Source of the DNA: Halichondria panicea
Taxonomy: Eukaryota > Porifera > Demospongiae > Suberitida > Halichondriidae
Direction of reading: 5' to 3'
Assembly: GCF_963675165.1 (NCBI RefSeq)
Contig: NC_087388.1
Coordinates: forward strand, 3,787,047 to 3,851,046
Length of the DNA: 64,000 nt
The notes under the pieces are model-generated. The model searched no databases, was not told where the DNA came from, and saw only the letters and a program-made list of their open reading frames with translations. The position numbers and the translations under genes are program-made. Shown here piece after piece: positions 24,411 through 36,091 of the stretch (position 1 is its first letter; the number at the start of each line of letters is the position of its first letter).

Positions 24411-25733
24411 GCATGGAGACGGACCTTTGAAGTGCATGCCTGCTGTAACTGCTCAACCGTTGAAATTTGAGTAAAATAATTATAAAATAAATAACAGCTT
24501 CTCTCTATAGAAGCGTTTTCTTAGATCTTGATATGAATATTGCACAACACCTTAATACGAGGATAATTTCCTGGATCCACCCTGTATATACAAAGGGCTA
24601 CAAGAAAATTATGGATGGGAAATTGGTAATGGCACTCCAATTTCTGTCCAATGAAGGAGAAAATGACAACTCTCTGTCCTAGCCGTTCACCGGCAGGGTC
24701 ACAGTCGAGCTACTCAACCACTGGCAGAAGAAAAACAATCACAAACGAACTTTCACATTTCCCGCAGACGATGAAGCGAGTTAGAGAATAGTGAGTTAAT
24801 TCGTGACAGTCAAAGAGATGTGACGTAGATTTAGGCGCTACCTGGGCTGAGCGCGATTTGGGGGTTCTAAAAGATGCGTCACTCAGAATTTTTTTTAGCA
24901 CTGTAAATACATCAACTAATTATAGTGCTACCTCGAGGCAAGTGGCGGCTCTAGGTGCTCGGATTGGTCAGTTACCAAGCAGGAAGTCACGTTACTTGCA
25001 AAGTAGCTCAAGTCTACAGCTAGTAGAGCTTGAGACAAGAGACCAGTTCTTTCATGAGTTTGAGGCCACGCCTATTTAACTGTTCCAAATTCGCTGTTTT
25101 GCTAAGAATCACCCTAATTAACCATTCAGATTTCTAGATCTATAATCTTTTACTCCAAATACTGAAGCACCATTTTCAGATTCTAATTACTTTTTTTGTG
25201 CTATAATTACGAGTGTTGCAAGCGTGCGCTTGCTAATGCCTCTCGCCATGTTTTTGCTTTCACTCAAGTGTTACAGAAGAGGTAAATAATTTGCAATGTG
25301 CTTTAATTGTTTCACAAGAAAGCCTGATTGTATCAATATAAAGCTGGAGACGGACCTTTGAAGTGCATGCAAGGTTATAATACCTGCTGTAACTGCTCAA
25401 CTGTTGAAATTTGATTATAAAGTAAATAACAGCTTCTATATAGCTTCTATAGCCGCGTTTTATTAGATCTTAATATAAATATTGCACAACACCTTAATAC
25501 GAGGATAATTTCCTGGATCCACCCTGTATACCTCGAACAAGGGCTAAAGAAAATTATGGATGGGAAATTGGTAATGGCACTCCAATTTCTGTCCAATGAA
25601 GGGAGAGAATGACATCCCTGTCCTAGCCGTTCACTGGCAGGGTCACAGTCGAGCTACTCAACCACCGGCAGAACAAGAACAATCACAAACGAACTTTCAC
25701 ATTTCCCGCAGACAATGAAACGAGTCAGAGAAT
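24411..25733. repeat. Pair of direct repeats of about 385 bp
   Basis: 24411-24792 and 25348-25733 share blocks such as gacggacctttgaagtgcat, acgaggataatttcctggat and tttcacatttcccgcagac. The same pair appears in copy B (about 56975-57350 and 58395-58790), so the pair predates the large duplication. Confidence 0.8.
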
Positions 25734-26320
25734 AGTGCGTTAATTCGTGACAGAGAGATGTGACGCACATTTCCAAAGTTTATCTAATTTCACCATAGAT
25801 GGCTCATCCTTCAAAATGTCAGTATTTGCGATGGGAGGGGGGTAGTTCAATGGGCTCGCTCTCAAATTTCAGTGAGAATACTCTATTGGAAGAGAGATCA
25901 TCAGAGCGACCCTCACCTTGATTCGACAAATTGCCAAAATTATTTCTTCAACAAATTTATTCACACCCACATAGAATGAATGATTTCATGATACTATTGC
26001 ATATCATACCAGAAGAAAACTGTGGATAGGCTTGATTCCCGACTAGCAATGCGCATGCGCATTTAAGGGACACACCCATTTTTTTAATTATTAAAATGAA
26101 AGTTGCCAAACCGGATAATGGAGGTTCTAACTGTAGTGCTTTATGGGAGAAATCTCTACGTGGCGTCTTTTAGAAAAAGTACAATATGCCAGTTTGTAAA
26201 AGTATTCATCACAAGTAAGAGGTCATGATTTAGGTGGTATCATGCAATATACTCAATGAATGTTGTTGACTTGATCGAATCCAGGCCACTTATAATAGCA
26301 AACATTAATCCTTGATTCGT

Positions 26321-27016
26321 ATGGCGCTCCATTTACAAATTAATAATTTGTTTCATTAATTATTCAATCGTGAAAAATATTGTCAATGGTGAAAAATATT
26401 GACAAGGATGTGTGTAATTGTCAATAATTGGGTTGCCTATTGTCAATAATTATCCAGTGATTGTCAATAACTATCGTCACGTTTGGCTTATGGTCAATAA
26501 TTAATCGTCATGTTTGTCAATGATTGTTGAATTTATTGTCGTCTTTTTTGTCAATCATTGTTCGAATTATTGACAATAATTATCATCAAGTGTTACCAAA
26601 TATTATTCAATGTCCCTGCTCCTTTCTAGAATCTAGGTCACAATTCACACTAGCTTGCGCATGCGCATAAACTAGACAAGAGCTGCGGCATCTCTTTCAT
26701 TGTTCCTGGGCTGATTAACATGACAGTTGAGCAGGAAGTTCAGGTATAAAATGTATAATTATGTGACAACATTAATTTAATTAGCCCAGGAAATATTCGG
26801 TAACACTTGATGATAATTATTGGCAATAATTCGTTGACAAAAATGATGAATAATTGACACAAAAAAATTTATTGACAACAATCATTGACCAACATGACGA
26901 TTAATTATTGACAATAAGTTGATAGTTATTATTATATTGACAATCACACACATCCTTGTCAATATGATATTTCACCAATGACAATATTTTGAATAATGAA
27001 ACAAATGGAGTGCCAT
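26321..27016. mobile_element. Fold-back element built of ttgtcaataatt repeats, copy A
   Basis: Left end atggcgctccatttacaaat and right end aatggagtgccat. The left half is dense in ttgtcaataatt and the right half in the mirror aattattgacaa, so the whole 0.7 kb can fold on itself. The B copy is at 59364-60031. Confidence 0.7.
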
Positions 27017-27128
27017 AGATTCGAGGATATTGTTATAATTATGCTGCGCAAAGAGCATTTAAAGAAACTTTCCTAGCTAAAAGGCTATGCCGAACAGAAT
27101 TTACTGTACAACTGTGTACGTGTCGCAC

Positions 27129-27177
27129 TAGCCTCGATTCCAGGCCGCCTTGTTCAAGCGGCCTGGAATCAAGGCTA
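27129..27177. mobile_element. 49-bp palindromic mini-element, 9-bp TSD, absent in copy B
   Basis: Arms tagcctcgattccaggccgc / gcggcctggaatcaaggcta with a 9-base loop. Flanked by gtgtcgcac at 27120-27128 and 27178-27186. Copy B has one gtgtcgcac (60130-60138) and no insert, which proves insertion with a 9-bp target duplication. Confidence 0.9.
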
Positions 27178-27451
27178 GTGTCGCACATGATCAAAGATGA
27201 AAACTGGCCTCTGAATGCTATAGCCTAGTTATCCAGCCTGCTTAGAATGGCTGGATTCGAGGCTATACTCTGGAATTGAACCTCTCTACAGTAGGGGTGT
27301 GGTCAATTGAATTGAACCTCTATCCTCGCAAATGAAATCACTCGAAATGTTAGTTTGAGCAATCCGCGAAATATCAGCACCTCAAAATAAAGCACTATAT
27401 GGTATATCACCCTCGTGTTTCTGCTCATGTGCTCAGAGGTTGAGGTCTGAC

Positions 27452-28529
27452 TAGCCTCGATCCCAGGCTGAGTTTTCGCTTTTATAACGGTTAGGCGAAC
27501 AACTAGGCCTGGTACTAGTTGTCTGCACATGCGTCAATCGTTCGTCAGATTCTGACGAATGGATATTCTCGTTCACTTTCGTGACATTTATATTCGTGTA
27601 CTATCGTGTACTAGAAGTCAGTCCCCGTTTTATCATTATTGCTTAGCTGAAGCTTCTCTCTTCTCTGAAGCTTGGAAAACATTATTCTGAAGACTAAACA
27701 ACAAGGGAAGAGGTATAAAGCTTTGTCAAGCTTGTTAAGGTCAGATATTTTTGTGTGGGCCCTATGCTATCAAGTCTTAATCTTGTTCATGTTTGGCAAG
27801 ATCTACATTGTAGGTAGACTATAGTTTCATCATTAATATGGTATCAAGTGAAGAGTGTGAGCTAGAGAACTTGGTGCTGCCATCATCAGCTCGTCGACAA
27901 TGACACTATAACATTAGCCTATTTAATACGAGAAATTTAATATGTATAGATCTACACGTATTTAGAATGTCTACTTCTCTGTACAGGAACAATTGTTAAT
28001 ATCCAGCTATCCCAACAGTGCTCCTCTTGGCTATACTAACGGACGAGACTGGACAGTTTGAGGTAAGGGTTTAACCGTCTTTGGTTTCTTTTAATATTGT
28101 CCTATACTCACAGGATGGAGTATGACCTGCTCGTTCGAGTATTGTGGGTAGCTCAGAGGCATCAAAAGAATCTACGTTTTCTCAAGCAAAATTTAACTGA
28201 GTTACGAGTTGGGGCCTAGAATCAGAGAAGTCTAGCAGCGTGCTACATCTTTTTGAAACGTAATTTGAAGGCATTCAATCATCCTGAAGTTGCCCTGAGT
28301 CACTATAATCGTGCTGCAGCACAACTGGCAACTCCCCATGCCCTTGTGAAGCAGCTCCCTATGTGCATCTTTTGTGTACTCACTCTGTGCATTTTTGTGT
28401 ACAAATTTAGAAATATTTTGCCGACCACAAACACAATGAAAATGTGACGTATGCGCAGACAACTAGTACCAGGCCTAGTTGTTCGCCTAACCGTTATAAA
28501 AGTTAAAACTCGGCCTGGGATCGAGGCTA
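27452..28529. mobile_element. 1.08-kb TIR element with 9-bp TSD, copy A
   Basis: Left end tagcctcgatcccaggctga and right end cctgggatcgaggcta. Near-identical TIRs extend about 85 bp through ttataacggttaggcgaac. Flanked by aggtctgac at 27443-27451 and 28530-28538. The termini match the mini-elements, so it is a longer member of that family. It has no transposase but contains a small exon-like frame at 28115-28219. Confidence 0.85.
28115..28219 (+). CDS. Small 34-codon frame inside the 1.08-kb element
   Basis: ATG to TAG encodes MEYDLLVRVLWVAQRHQKNL plus 14 residues. An acceptor-like cacag precedes it and a donor-like gaggtaagg lies 60 bp upstream, so it looks like a captured 3' exon. It is unchanged in the B copy (61045-61149). 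Function is unknown and expression uncertain. Confidence 0.3.
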   Translation: MEYDLLVRVLWVAQRHQKNLRFLKQNLTELRVGA

Positions 28530-28768
28530 AGGTCTGACATGCGTGTATGAATCACTACAAATGCAATGCATTGACCTGAGACGTTATCACGTAACCACAT
28601 ATAGATGACATAAATGCAATGAACTGCATGGTTAGTGATTCGTACGCATGTCGGACTTCCTCTGATGCATGCTATGGAGATTTTAATTGAGGCACATTAA
28701 CAGCACATTAACATGGCTAGGAATGCCCACAAGCTGTTTATTGGCCCTTTTTTATACAGAGGTGTTCA

Positions 28769-29633
28769 TTAACTATCGTACTTCACTTAGTCAAACACTC
28801 TGTTAACATTTTCATCCACTGTAAGGCAATATAATTTTGAAACAAACATCCATCACAATAATTATTATAGTCTAGTGCACGAAAAACAAAAACAATACAG
28901 TGCAAATAATAATTTTTTAACAAAAACAGCAGTGGAAGATAACGAAAGCCTAAAATTCTATATACAACTATATAGCTATAGCTATATATTCTGCAAATGG
29001 AGATATACTTTAATACGTATAATGATACCTCGAGTTGCACGTATCAAACTGTATCATTTCATCGTAGGAGTCAGGGTGGAGACAAGGGCAGTATAATTAT
29101 AGTAATCACAATGCTGGAAAATCTCTCTGGTCTCTTGTGGCTATTTAGTTCTTTTGACTTCAAAAATCTTCTTCAGTTTTTCATTTTCAAAACAACGTAC
29201 AAGGTGGTGCCTCATTTTGGGATGATGTGATCCAAATAATTGTCTCCTTGAAATTTGTGGTATGCAGGGGCAATAGCAAATAAACTACAGTTGTTGCTGC
29301 CACTGTTCTGCTGCTGAATAAAGGCCACAGACAGTCACATGCAGTAACAACCAATTGTGTGCTTGTACATTTGGGCGATTTGCAGCTCAGCACTTGGCTC
29401 CAGTTCTTTCCCATATTAACCTTGCCACCTTGCTCTTCATTCACATGCATAGGTCTACATTCCAGCTGTCACTTGCTGTCTACTATACTACCTTGCTACT
29501 AACCTTGCTCTTTATCCTGGCTCTTCATTCTAGATGGAAACAGGTCACATTGGCGGGAACAAACAAACATGCGCATAGGCAGGAATGACCGGGGGGGTCA
29601 CTCCCACCGACCGGGGAGTCATTCTTCTGACAA
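28769..29633. mobile_element. Partial copy of the tgactccccgg transposon
   Basis: Sequence such as gtatgcaggggcaatagcaa, the tract around 29400-29570 and the end block gaccggggagtcattc match, in reverse orientation, the 1.5-kb insertion at 49645-51159. Not coding. Confidence 0.65.
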
Positions 29634-30060
29634 TATGTGACAGGGCCTAGGAAAACAACCCTTATGGGAGCAAACTAATAATGTTCAGTACACTACAAAG
29701 TAAAATATTTAGAACTATTTTAGGATTTTGGTTTTCTTTCATAAGAAGTAACTTCAATATCTCCTCTAACTTAAAAAAAAAATTTTTTATCCGAAAATTT
29801 TTTTGTATAGCCGTTACAAGGCAGCCATTGAATTTTTTCATGCTGTTCTTGTATGCGGATAGAACTTGGAACATTAGTTTCTCAAAACGGTAGGTCAATA
29901 CTGTCCCCCTTTCACCTGAAAATATTTTGGGGTAGGGAGGTGCAAAGTGAGTGATATTGTAATCAATTTGAAGCTTAAGCACTGCTTTATTTAATTAAGC
30001 ACTAAAATACAATTAATTAGTTTGCTCCATAAGGGTTGTTTTCCTAGGCCCTGTCACATA
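29634..30060. mobile_element. MITE, 43-bp TIR tgtgacagggcctagg
   Basis: tatgtgacagggcctaggaa at 29634 is mirrored by ttcctaggccctgtcacata ending at 30060. The arms run about 43 bp through acaacccttatgg and gcaaactaat. Long As and Ts inside. Short ORFs here overlap on both strands and are not genes. Confidence 0.75.
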
Positions 30061-30083
30061 TAATTATATAGACGTAGAGTAGG

Positions 30084-30348
30084 ACTGTATGTCCATTTCT
30101 TTCTTTGCTGCCTCACTATGTCTTATGATTTATGGATGAACAGTGACAACAGCAAGAAAAAGTAAGGCCTGGGAACGAGGCTACTCATACAGCTAGGCCA
30201 GAGGATCTAGGAGGGAGGACACGATTAACCTTAGCTCTAATTAGCTAGCCTCGTTCCCAGGCCTTACTTTTTCTTGCTGTTGTCACTGTTCATCCATAAA
30301 CATAAGAAAGACATAGTGAGGCAGCAAAGAAAGAAATGGGCGTACAGT
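30084..30348. repeat. Long inverted repeat, about 100-bp arms
   Basis: 30084-30183 (gtttatg-like ... tatggatgaacagtgacaac ... gaacgaggcta) is mirrored at 30246-30348, with a 62-bp spacer. The inner ends are the TAGCCTCG terminus of the 9-bp-TSD family, facing each other, so two elements may have inserted head to head. Confidence 0.7.
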
Positions 30349-31240
30349 TAAGAAAACGTAAGGCCTGGTTTGGGAAATCGCGTGATCCACAAGGATTTTT
30401 ATGAACGTGGGCGATATGTAGCCCACAATCGTGACGTAAGGTATTCTCCCACGCATTCAGAGTAAGACTGTACTGTACTGCACTGAGACAACCACCAAGC
30501 TGTGCTGCAAGTCAGATCAGAGAACCAGCGTGGCCAGCTCTGGTGGCAGTAGCTACCTGCTATATGATAATGATGACTAAGCTATTCTACTATAGCATGT
30601 AGAAAGACACAAGAAAAGGTAATAGTGATAGAATCTAAACACACAATCTAGACTAGTAGATCATCTAGCTAAGCCTAAGGTATAGCTAGCTATAGTGCTT
30701 GCAAACTTCCAGTTCCAAGTCCATGTCCAGCTTGCTGCAGGCAAAGTTTTACTAGTCGTAGACCTCTGCGTGGGCAGTCCAACATCTCTAGCTCAGTATG
30801 CCCACGCTCATTTTCACCCTTCTACCACCCTTCTACCCTCACACGACTTCCCGATACAGGCTCTCCTTTTTCCTAACTTTACGTCTATTTCTTTCTTTAT
30901 TCCTCCAATTAATACCGTATTTTATCTCATTGAACGAATAATACAGTATTTTATCTTATTGAACGACTGTGATAAAGAACAGAAAAAGGAGAGCCTGTGT
31001 AGAGGCTACTAATTAGCTACTTATGATGAACGATTCATCTTTTCTTTCTTTATAACCTCTACATATTGGACACATGCACAAGAGCTAGAGCAAAGTAAGC
31101 CTTTTCTCCTACTGGAGACACCCTATGGCCAAGTTGTCAAGACCTGAAGGTAATAGGACCCCTATAAGAAGCACCTCAAGTACTCCTATCTCCAAGATCC
31201 CTGTGAGAAGCATCCCAGGCACTCTGATCTTGTCTCTGTG
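30349..31240. other. Repeat-rich, no gene recognised
   Basis: Contains an inverted pair acaggctctcctttttcc / aaaaaggagagcctgt (about 30855-30999). The block catcttttctttctttataacc at 31035-31060 recurs inverted near 32885-32930. No credible ORF. Confidence 0.45.
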
Positions 31241-31299
31241 TAGTCTCGAATACCCGCCTCAACCTAAAACTTTTAGGTTGAGGCGGGTATTCGAGACTA
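31241..31299. mobile_element. 59-bp perfect palindrome, 9-bp TSD
   Basis: Two perfect 29-base arms (tagtctcgaatacccgcctc + aacctaaaa and the mirror) around one central base. Flanked by gtctctgtg at 31232-31240 and 31300-31308. Confidence 0.85.
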
Positions 31300-31450
31300 G
31301 TCTCTGTGAGAAGCACTCCTGCTTGCTTGTGTCTCTAGGATCCCTATCAGTATGACAGAGGAGTAAGAAGATGTTTTTGTAAGGGGTGCTGGACAAATCT
31401 GGGGATCTGGGGGCTTACTCCCAGAAAATTTTGGCATTCTACATTCCCGG

Positions 31451-31501
31451 TAGTCTCGAATACCCGCCTCAACCTAAAAGCTTGGCGGGTATTCGAGACT
31501 A
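31451..31501. mobile_element. 51-bp palindromic mini-element, 9-bp TSD
   Basis: 18-base perfect outer arms tagtctcgaatacccgcc / ggcgggtattcgagacta. The middle is a shortened version of the element at 31241. Flanked by cattcccgg at 31442-31450 and 31502-31510. Confidence 0.85.
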
Positions 31502-31890
31502 CATTCCCGGAGATTAATTCTGAGCAAATTTGGTATAAAATTATCAATATCAATTCTAAGTGAGTTTACCTGGATTAATTGTTCTGCTATATACTTTAAA
31601 TCTATAGAATCTGTTAAGTGGATATGAATATACAATAAAAAAAGATTGCATTGTGTCATTGTACTTCGGAGGAATGTTTCAATCTTCACAGGAAGAAAAC
31701 GAACGTTCGGCAGTTAGACAGCAAGGATCCAATTACACTTGATCTATAGTCTAGCTACCCTTTCTTTAGTAGCTGTTCATGGAAACTTACCATTGATGTG
31801 TCAAAAATGAGAGGAGACTTGCTTGTTTACTTGCCCAATGTACTTGCTCTTTATAAGAGATATCTACGATCAGAGATAGAGTAATAGAGG

Positions 31891-32321
31891 GCAGAGGAGT
31901 GGAACCACTTGACCTTAGCTAATTAAGGTCACTAATTGGATTTATCTAAACTTCTCTTGCAGACTACTTCAAGCCTAGTTTTTAGTGTCTATCAGTTTAA
32001 AACGTTATTTTTCAGGGGGGGGTCAAATTTTATTTTCGCCAATTTTGCTCAGAAGCAGAGATACAATCAAAAGTCTTGCTCTGTACTAGCCTCGATATCA
32101 TGAGCGGCTTGTTCTCGAGGTCACTGCATAGCTGGCTTTGAGACTTGTATCTCTGCTTCTGAGCAAAATTGGCAAAAATAAAATTTGACCCCCCCCTGAA
32201 AAATAACGTTTTAAACTGATAGACACTAAAAACTAAGTTTGAAGTAGCCTGCAAGAGAAGTTTGGATAAATCCAATTAGTGACCTTAATTAGCTAAGGTC
32301 AAGTGGTTCCAGCCTCCTCTG
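31891..32321. repeat. Long inverted repeat, about 185-bp arms
   Basis: Left arm 31891-32078 and right arm 32139-32321 are near-perfect mirrors (aaccacttgaccttagctaa / ttagctaaggtcaagtggtt at the ends, tcagaagcagagatacaa inside) around a loop of about 60 bp. The loop holds tagcctcgat. It could form a very stable hairpin RNA. No coding content. Confidence 0.8.
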
Positions 32322-33173
32322 AATAGAGGGATTGGCAACGGGAGTAACTCACGTGATCATTTCACATTGATTTCGTATTGATCAACCATCCATTGATGCG
32401 CATTATTTCCCGGCACAACGCCCGCGAAATGAAGTAATAATTATTACTAGTTATTAGTCTCATGAGACTTTAGAATTGCGTATAGTAAGGCTACACGTGT
32501 CCTGTGCTTTGAAGTCCAAGCATGGAAGAATTGACTGTGGTGCTCTAGAGCTTGAAAACTAGTTATTATTGGTCTATGCCCCTTTTTAAGAAGCACTGCC
32601 GTAGCCAAATGATATTTTGCCTACAGATCCTGCTTATTTGTGTCTATGTTGACAAACTGGCCTGCATACATTTCCTTGGTTAAATCTCTTTTGTATGTTT
32701 TTTACATTTATAACTGCTAAAATGGAGGCTGTAAAAGACGAGAAAGTGTTATATTAGTTTGTGCCCCTTTTAAGAAGCAGCTAGCTGACCAGTATAGCAT
32801 AGCTAGCTCAGTATTTCCTTACTTTATCTCTGCTCAGTAACTATTAGCTACTAGCTCGACTTCTAGCTAGCTGCTATATCATGTCCCAATATGTAGAGGT
32901 TATAAGATGAATCGTTCAAAGAAGTTAATCGTGTCCTCCCTCCTCTGCAGCTAGGCCATGCAGAGCTCTAGCTATTGAGGTCTGAGGTACACTGCCAGCT
33001 GAACCATGTACCATTAGGTACATGAGGTAGTACATCTAGATCTAGTGTATTCTAGCTTGTAATTGTACATGATCGATATCTCCGGGGCATGAGAGTGGGA
33101 AATGTTATTTATTTATATAGTGCTAACGATTATAAAATATTATTTTAGACACTGCATCATTAATATGGAGGTA

Positions 33174-36091
33174 CAGTAGACACTCGTTAATCCGGCCACC
33201 CTTGGGACCATGCAGCTTGGCCGGAATAGCGAGGTGGCCGTACTTCAGTTCCACCCACAAACAAGGAAGCATACTAGATCTTATCATCACTAATATTCCT
33301 AGTAGATTCACAAATGTGTATGTTGATCACACGTCAGAGTCACCCTCAGATCACTATCTCGTCTCACTTCGTCTATCCCAAAGTTTACCAGACCTAGATA
33401 CTTCAAGAAACAAGAACTGCATCTATATGTATAATCGAACAGATTTCTCTGCAATGAATTTTTATCTTTTTGAGAACTTGAATTTGCATCATGGAATGCT
33501 AACTCTGGAAGAGTCATGGCATGAACTTAAACACCACCTTTTAATGGCCAGAGAGCTTTATGTTCCTAAATTTAAGGTCCCAAGGAAAGTTCAACCAAAG
33601 TGGTTTGACTCAAAAATACGTTTCAAACTCAACTGTGCTAGAACAAAAAGGAGGAGATTTAGATCAAATCCAACAGTGATAAACCAGCTAAAAGTTTTGG
33701 CAGTAGAAAGCGAAGTAAATAGTATGATAGTGTCTGCCAAGGAAAGTTATATGGCCAAGATCTGCAAACAATTCAGCCCCTGTCCTAGACAACTATATAT
33801 TCACCTTCGTTCTCTAACAAGCAGTAAAATACCGCCCAAACTATTTCATGATAAATAATGTCCCAGTTTATGACCCCAAACAAATTGCCAACAATTTTAA
33901 TCAGTTTTTTCATTCAACCTTCTCCAAACCAAGTGACTTTAGACTCCCTGACATGTGTGACCTACCAACTTTGTGTTCTCAGCTCTCTAGACTGGAAATT
34001 ACGAAAACAGAAGTACTCAGTGCCCTATATCTAACCTTAAGGAATCTAAAGCTTTTGGTTGTGATGAAATTCACCCTAAAATCCTTAAGCATTGCCTCCC
34101 GTCACTAATAAATTACATTCACTCTCTATTTGTTAAATGCCTACTTATAGGCAGGATTCCATCTGAATGGAAAAACCACAAGATATCACCAATTCCAAAG
34201 AATAAGGATCTACTTGACATATCCAACTACAGACCAATATCCCTACTGTGTATTCTATCAAAGGTTCTAGAGTCTATCATTTCAAGCAAAATTATTGATT
34301 TTGTTCGTCCAAAAATATCTAAACAGCAGTATGGCTTCATGAAAAACAAATCATGTTGTTCTCAACTATTATCAGCATTTGCTATTGTATATGAGGCCCT
34401 GGACAAAAGAAATAAGGTCGACATGATAATTATATCTAGATTTTTGTGAGGCTTTCGACTCAGTCCCTCATAAAGAACTCCTCTACAAACTGTGGAGAAT
34501 AGGCATCACAGGCGACTTGTGGTTATGGTTCAAGAATTATTTAAGTGACCGCTCCCACTATGTACAATTCAACAACTTGATAGCGTCTTCTACAGAAGCA
34601 GTGTTATCCGGAGTTCCCCAAGGAAGTATCCTAGGGCCACTCCTCTTCATAATTTATGTAAATGATATACCTGACATTATAACCTATTCCAGCTGCTTCC
34701 TTTTTGCTGATGATGTCAAGCTACTAAAGACCATAAATACTATGGAAGATCACCAAAGGCTTGAAGATGACCTAAAGGCAATCAGTGATTGGTGTAAGCA
34801 GTGGAACTTAGCCCTAAATCCCACCAAATGCAGTGCAATTCAGTTCTCCACCCAAACTCCATCTCAAGAATTAGCCCCTTACACCATTGGCCAGAGTGAT
34901 ATTCCCTTTGTAAATTCACAGAAAGACCTAGGTGTAATAGTTTCAAATAGCCTATCGTGGAGCGAGCATTTTGACCTTATCTGCTCCAAAGCCTACCAAG
35001 CGCTCTATGTTATTAGAAGAAATATACCTCCCCACTCACCCATACACCTGAAGAAAATACTATATTGCTCACTGGTGAAATCCCAAATATCTTACTGCTG
35101 TCAATTGTGGCGGCCGCAACTTATAAAACACATTCAAAGTCTAGAAAGAATACAGCGTAAAGCAACGAAGTATATTCTGAATGACTACTCAAATAACTAT
35201 AAATCTCGACTTCTTGAGCTTAGGAATCTACCGCTCATGTACTGGCTTAAAATTCAAGACATAATGCTGTTAATCAGGAATCTGAAAGACACATCTGATG
35301 CAAATGACTTGAAAAAGTACATCAAGTTTGTTAATAATAGGACAAGAGCAAATGGTGTCAAACTGGAGCACAAATTCGCGAGGCTAACGACTACGAGAAA
35401 TTTTTTTTTCATCCGTATAGTCCGGCTCTGGAATGCACTCCCAAGAGGTGTTTTGGATCTAGAGTCATCGTTGAACACAAACAAAACACACCTTACAAAA
35501 TACCTGTGGAAACATTTTATCGAGAACTTTGACCTGAACAATCTTTGCACCTTTCATTTTCTCTGTCCGTGTTACAAATGTATAGCTAATACACGTACAT
35601 ACCATGTATATATATAATTACCAAGCTGTTCCTTAAATGGTCCAAGCTTTCAGTGACTCTATAGCTTTATATTAAATATGTCACTACTATCACACTGTAT
35701 AATATCACTGTAAAGATATATAATTATTATTATTATTATTTAATTAGCCGCGGCTTAAAAACGACCTTACCTCGAATCTAATCACTGATTTTTCCAGTTC
35801 TTGTCTCGAGGATAATGAATCATTCTGCTCTCTATTTAAGTGTAATCCAATTTTATTTACTATATGTAAACTACACCCAAAACATGATATCCGGCCGTAA
35901 TACACATATAAAATTACATTGAAAACGTTATTTGGGACAGCCAGCACTGGCCGGTAAACGGAATAGCGAGTGGCCGTACTTCAGGGTGAGTTTTGTGCAG
36001 TAAACATAGAGGTAGCATTCCGTGCCAAACCAAATGGCCGGTATATCGAGGTGGCCGTACTTCAGAGAGCTGGAATAGCGAGAGTCTACTG
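33174..36091. mobile_element. MITE split by a LINE insertion
   Basis: Left part 33174-33248 and right part 35746-36091 together match the uninterrupted MITE at 6241-6657. TA flanks both ends. Copy A has a single ggaggta followed by the downstream sequence at the matching site (9510-9516), so the MITE entered copy B only. Confidence 0.8.
33249..35745 (+). pseudogene. 5'-truncated CR1/Jockey-like LINE with reverse transcriptase
   Basis: The 5' end starts inside the endonuclease C-terminus (SILDLIITNIPS... PSDHYLVSLRL). RT follows in broken frames: 33249-33858, then a shift near 33850, another near 34030 and one near 34425. The intact block 34517-35617 has GVPQGSILGPLLFIIYVNDI and the catalytic FADDVKLL, ending in a Cys-rich CPCYKC tail. 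The 3' end is a (TTA)n tail at 35725-35745, as usual for this LINE type. Frameshifts and loss of the 5' half mean it is dead. Confidence 0.88.

Larger units (their letters stand above)
23401..27451. other. Upstream region of protease A, repeats only
   Basis: No credible gene. Contains the direct repeats at 24411-24792 and 25348-25733, a pogo-like MITE fragment 26050-26134, the fold-back element 26321-27016, and two short palindromes (27129-27177 and about 27221-27265). Confidence 0.6.
9358..28768. repeat. Large direct duplicate, copy A (19.4 kb)
   Basis: Matches 33028-61698 in the same orientation. The left edge is at tagtacatctagatct and the right edge at acagaggtgttca. Exons, introns and flanks align nearly base for base, interrupted by copy-specific insertions. 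A-specific sequences are 11513-12212, about 17196-19298 and 27129-27177. Confidence 0.93.

Noticed and set aside
24710..25079. Short opposing ORFs upstream of the protease gene
   Set aside because: They overlap the 385-bp direct repeat, show no domain and have no splice context.
27218..27266. A further 9-bp-TSD mini-element (tagcctagttatcc...ggattcgaggcta)
   Set aside because: The arms are mirrored, but no 9-bp flanking repeat is visible and copy B has a deleted version, so membership in the family is not shown.
29662..29982. 106-codon minus-strand ORF
   Set aside because: It lies entirely inside a MITE with 43-bp inverted ends and overlaps a plus-strand ORF. Composition is that of AT-rich repeat DNA.
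31241..31501. CRISPR-like repeats or a bidirectional terminator
   Set aside because: Only two palindromes, each with its own 9-bp direct flanks and no regular spacer. The setting is eukaryotic. Mobile insertion explains them better.
34517..35617. Functional reverse transcriptase gene
   Set aside because: The frame is only the C-terminal part of a LINE. The preceding RT and endonuclease parts are broken by several frameshifts and a 5' truncation.
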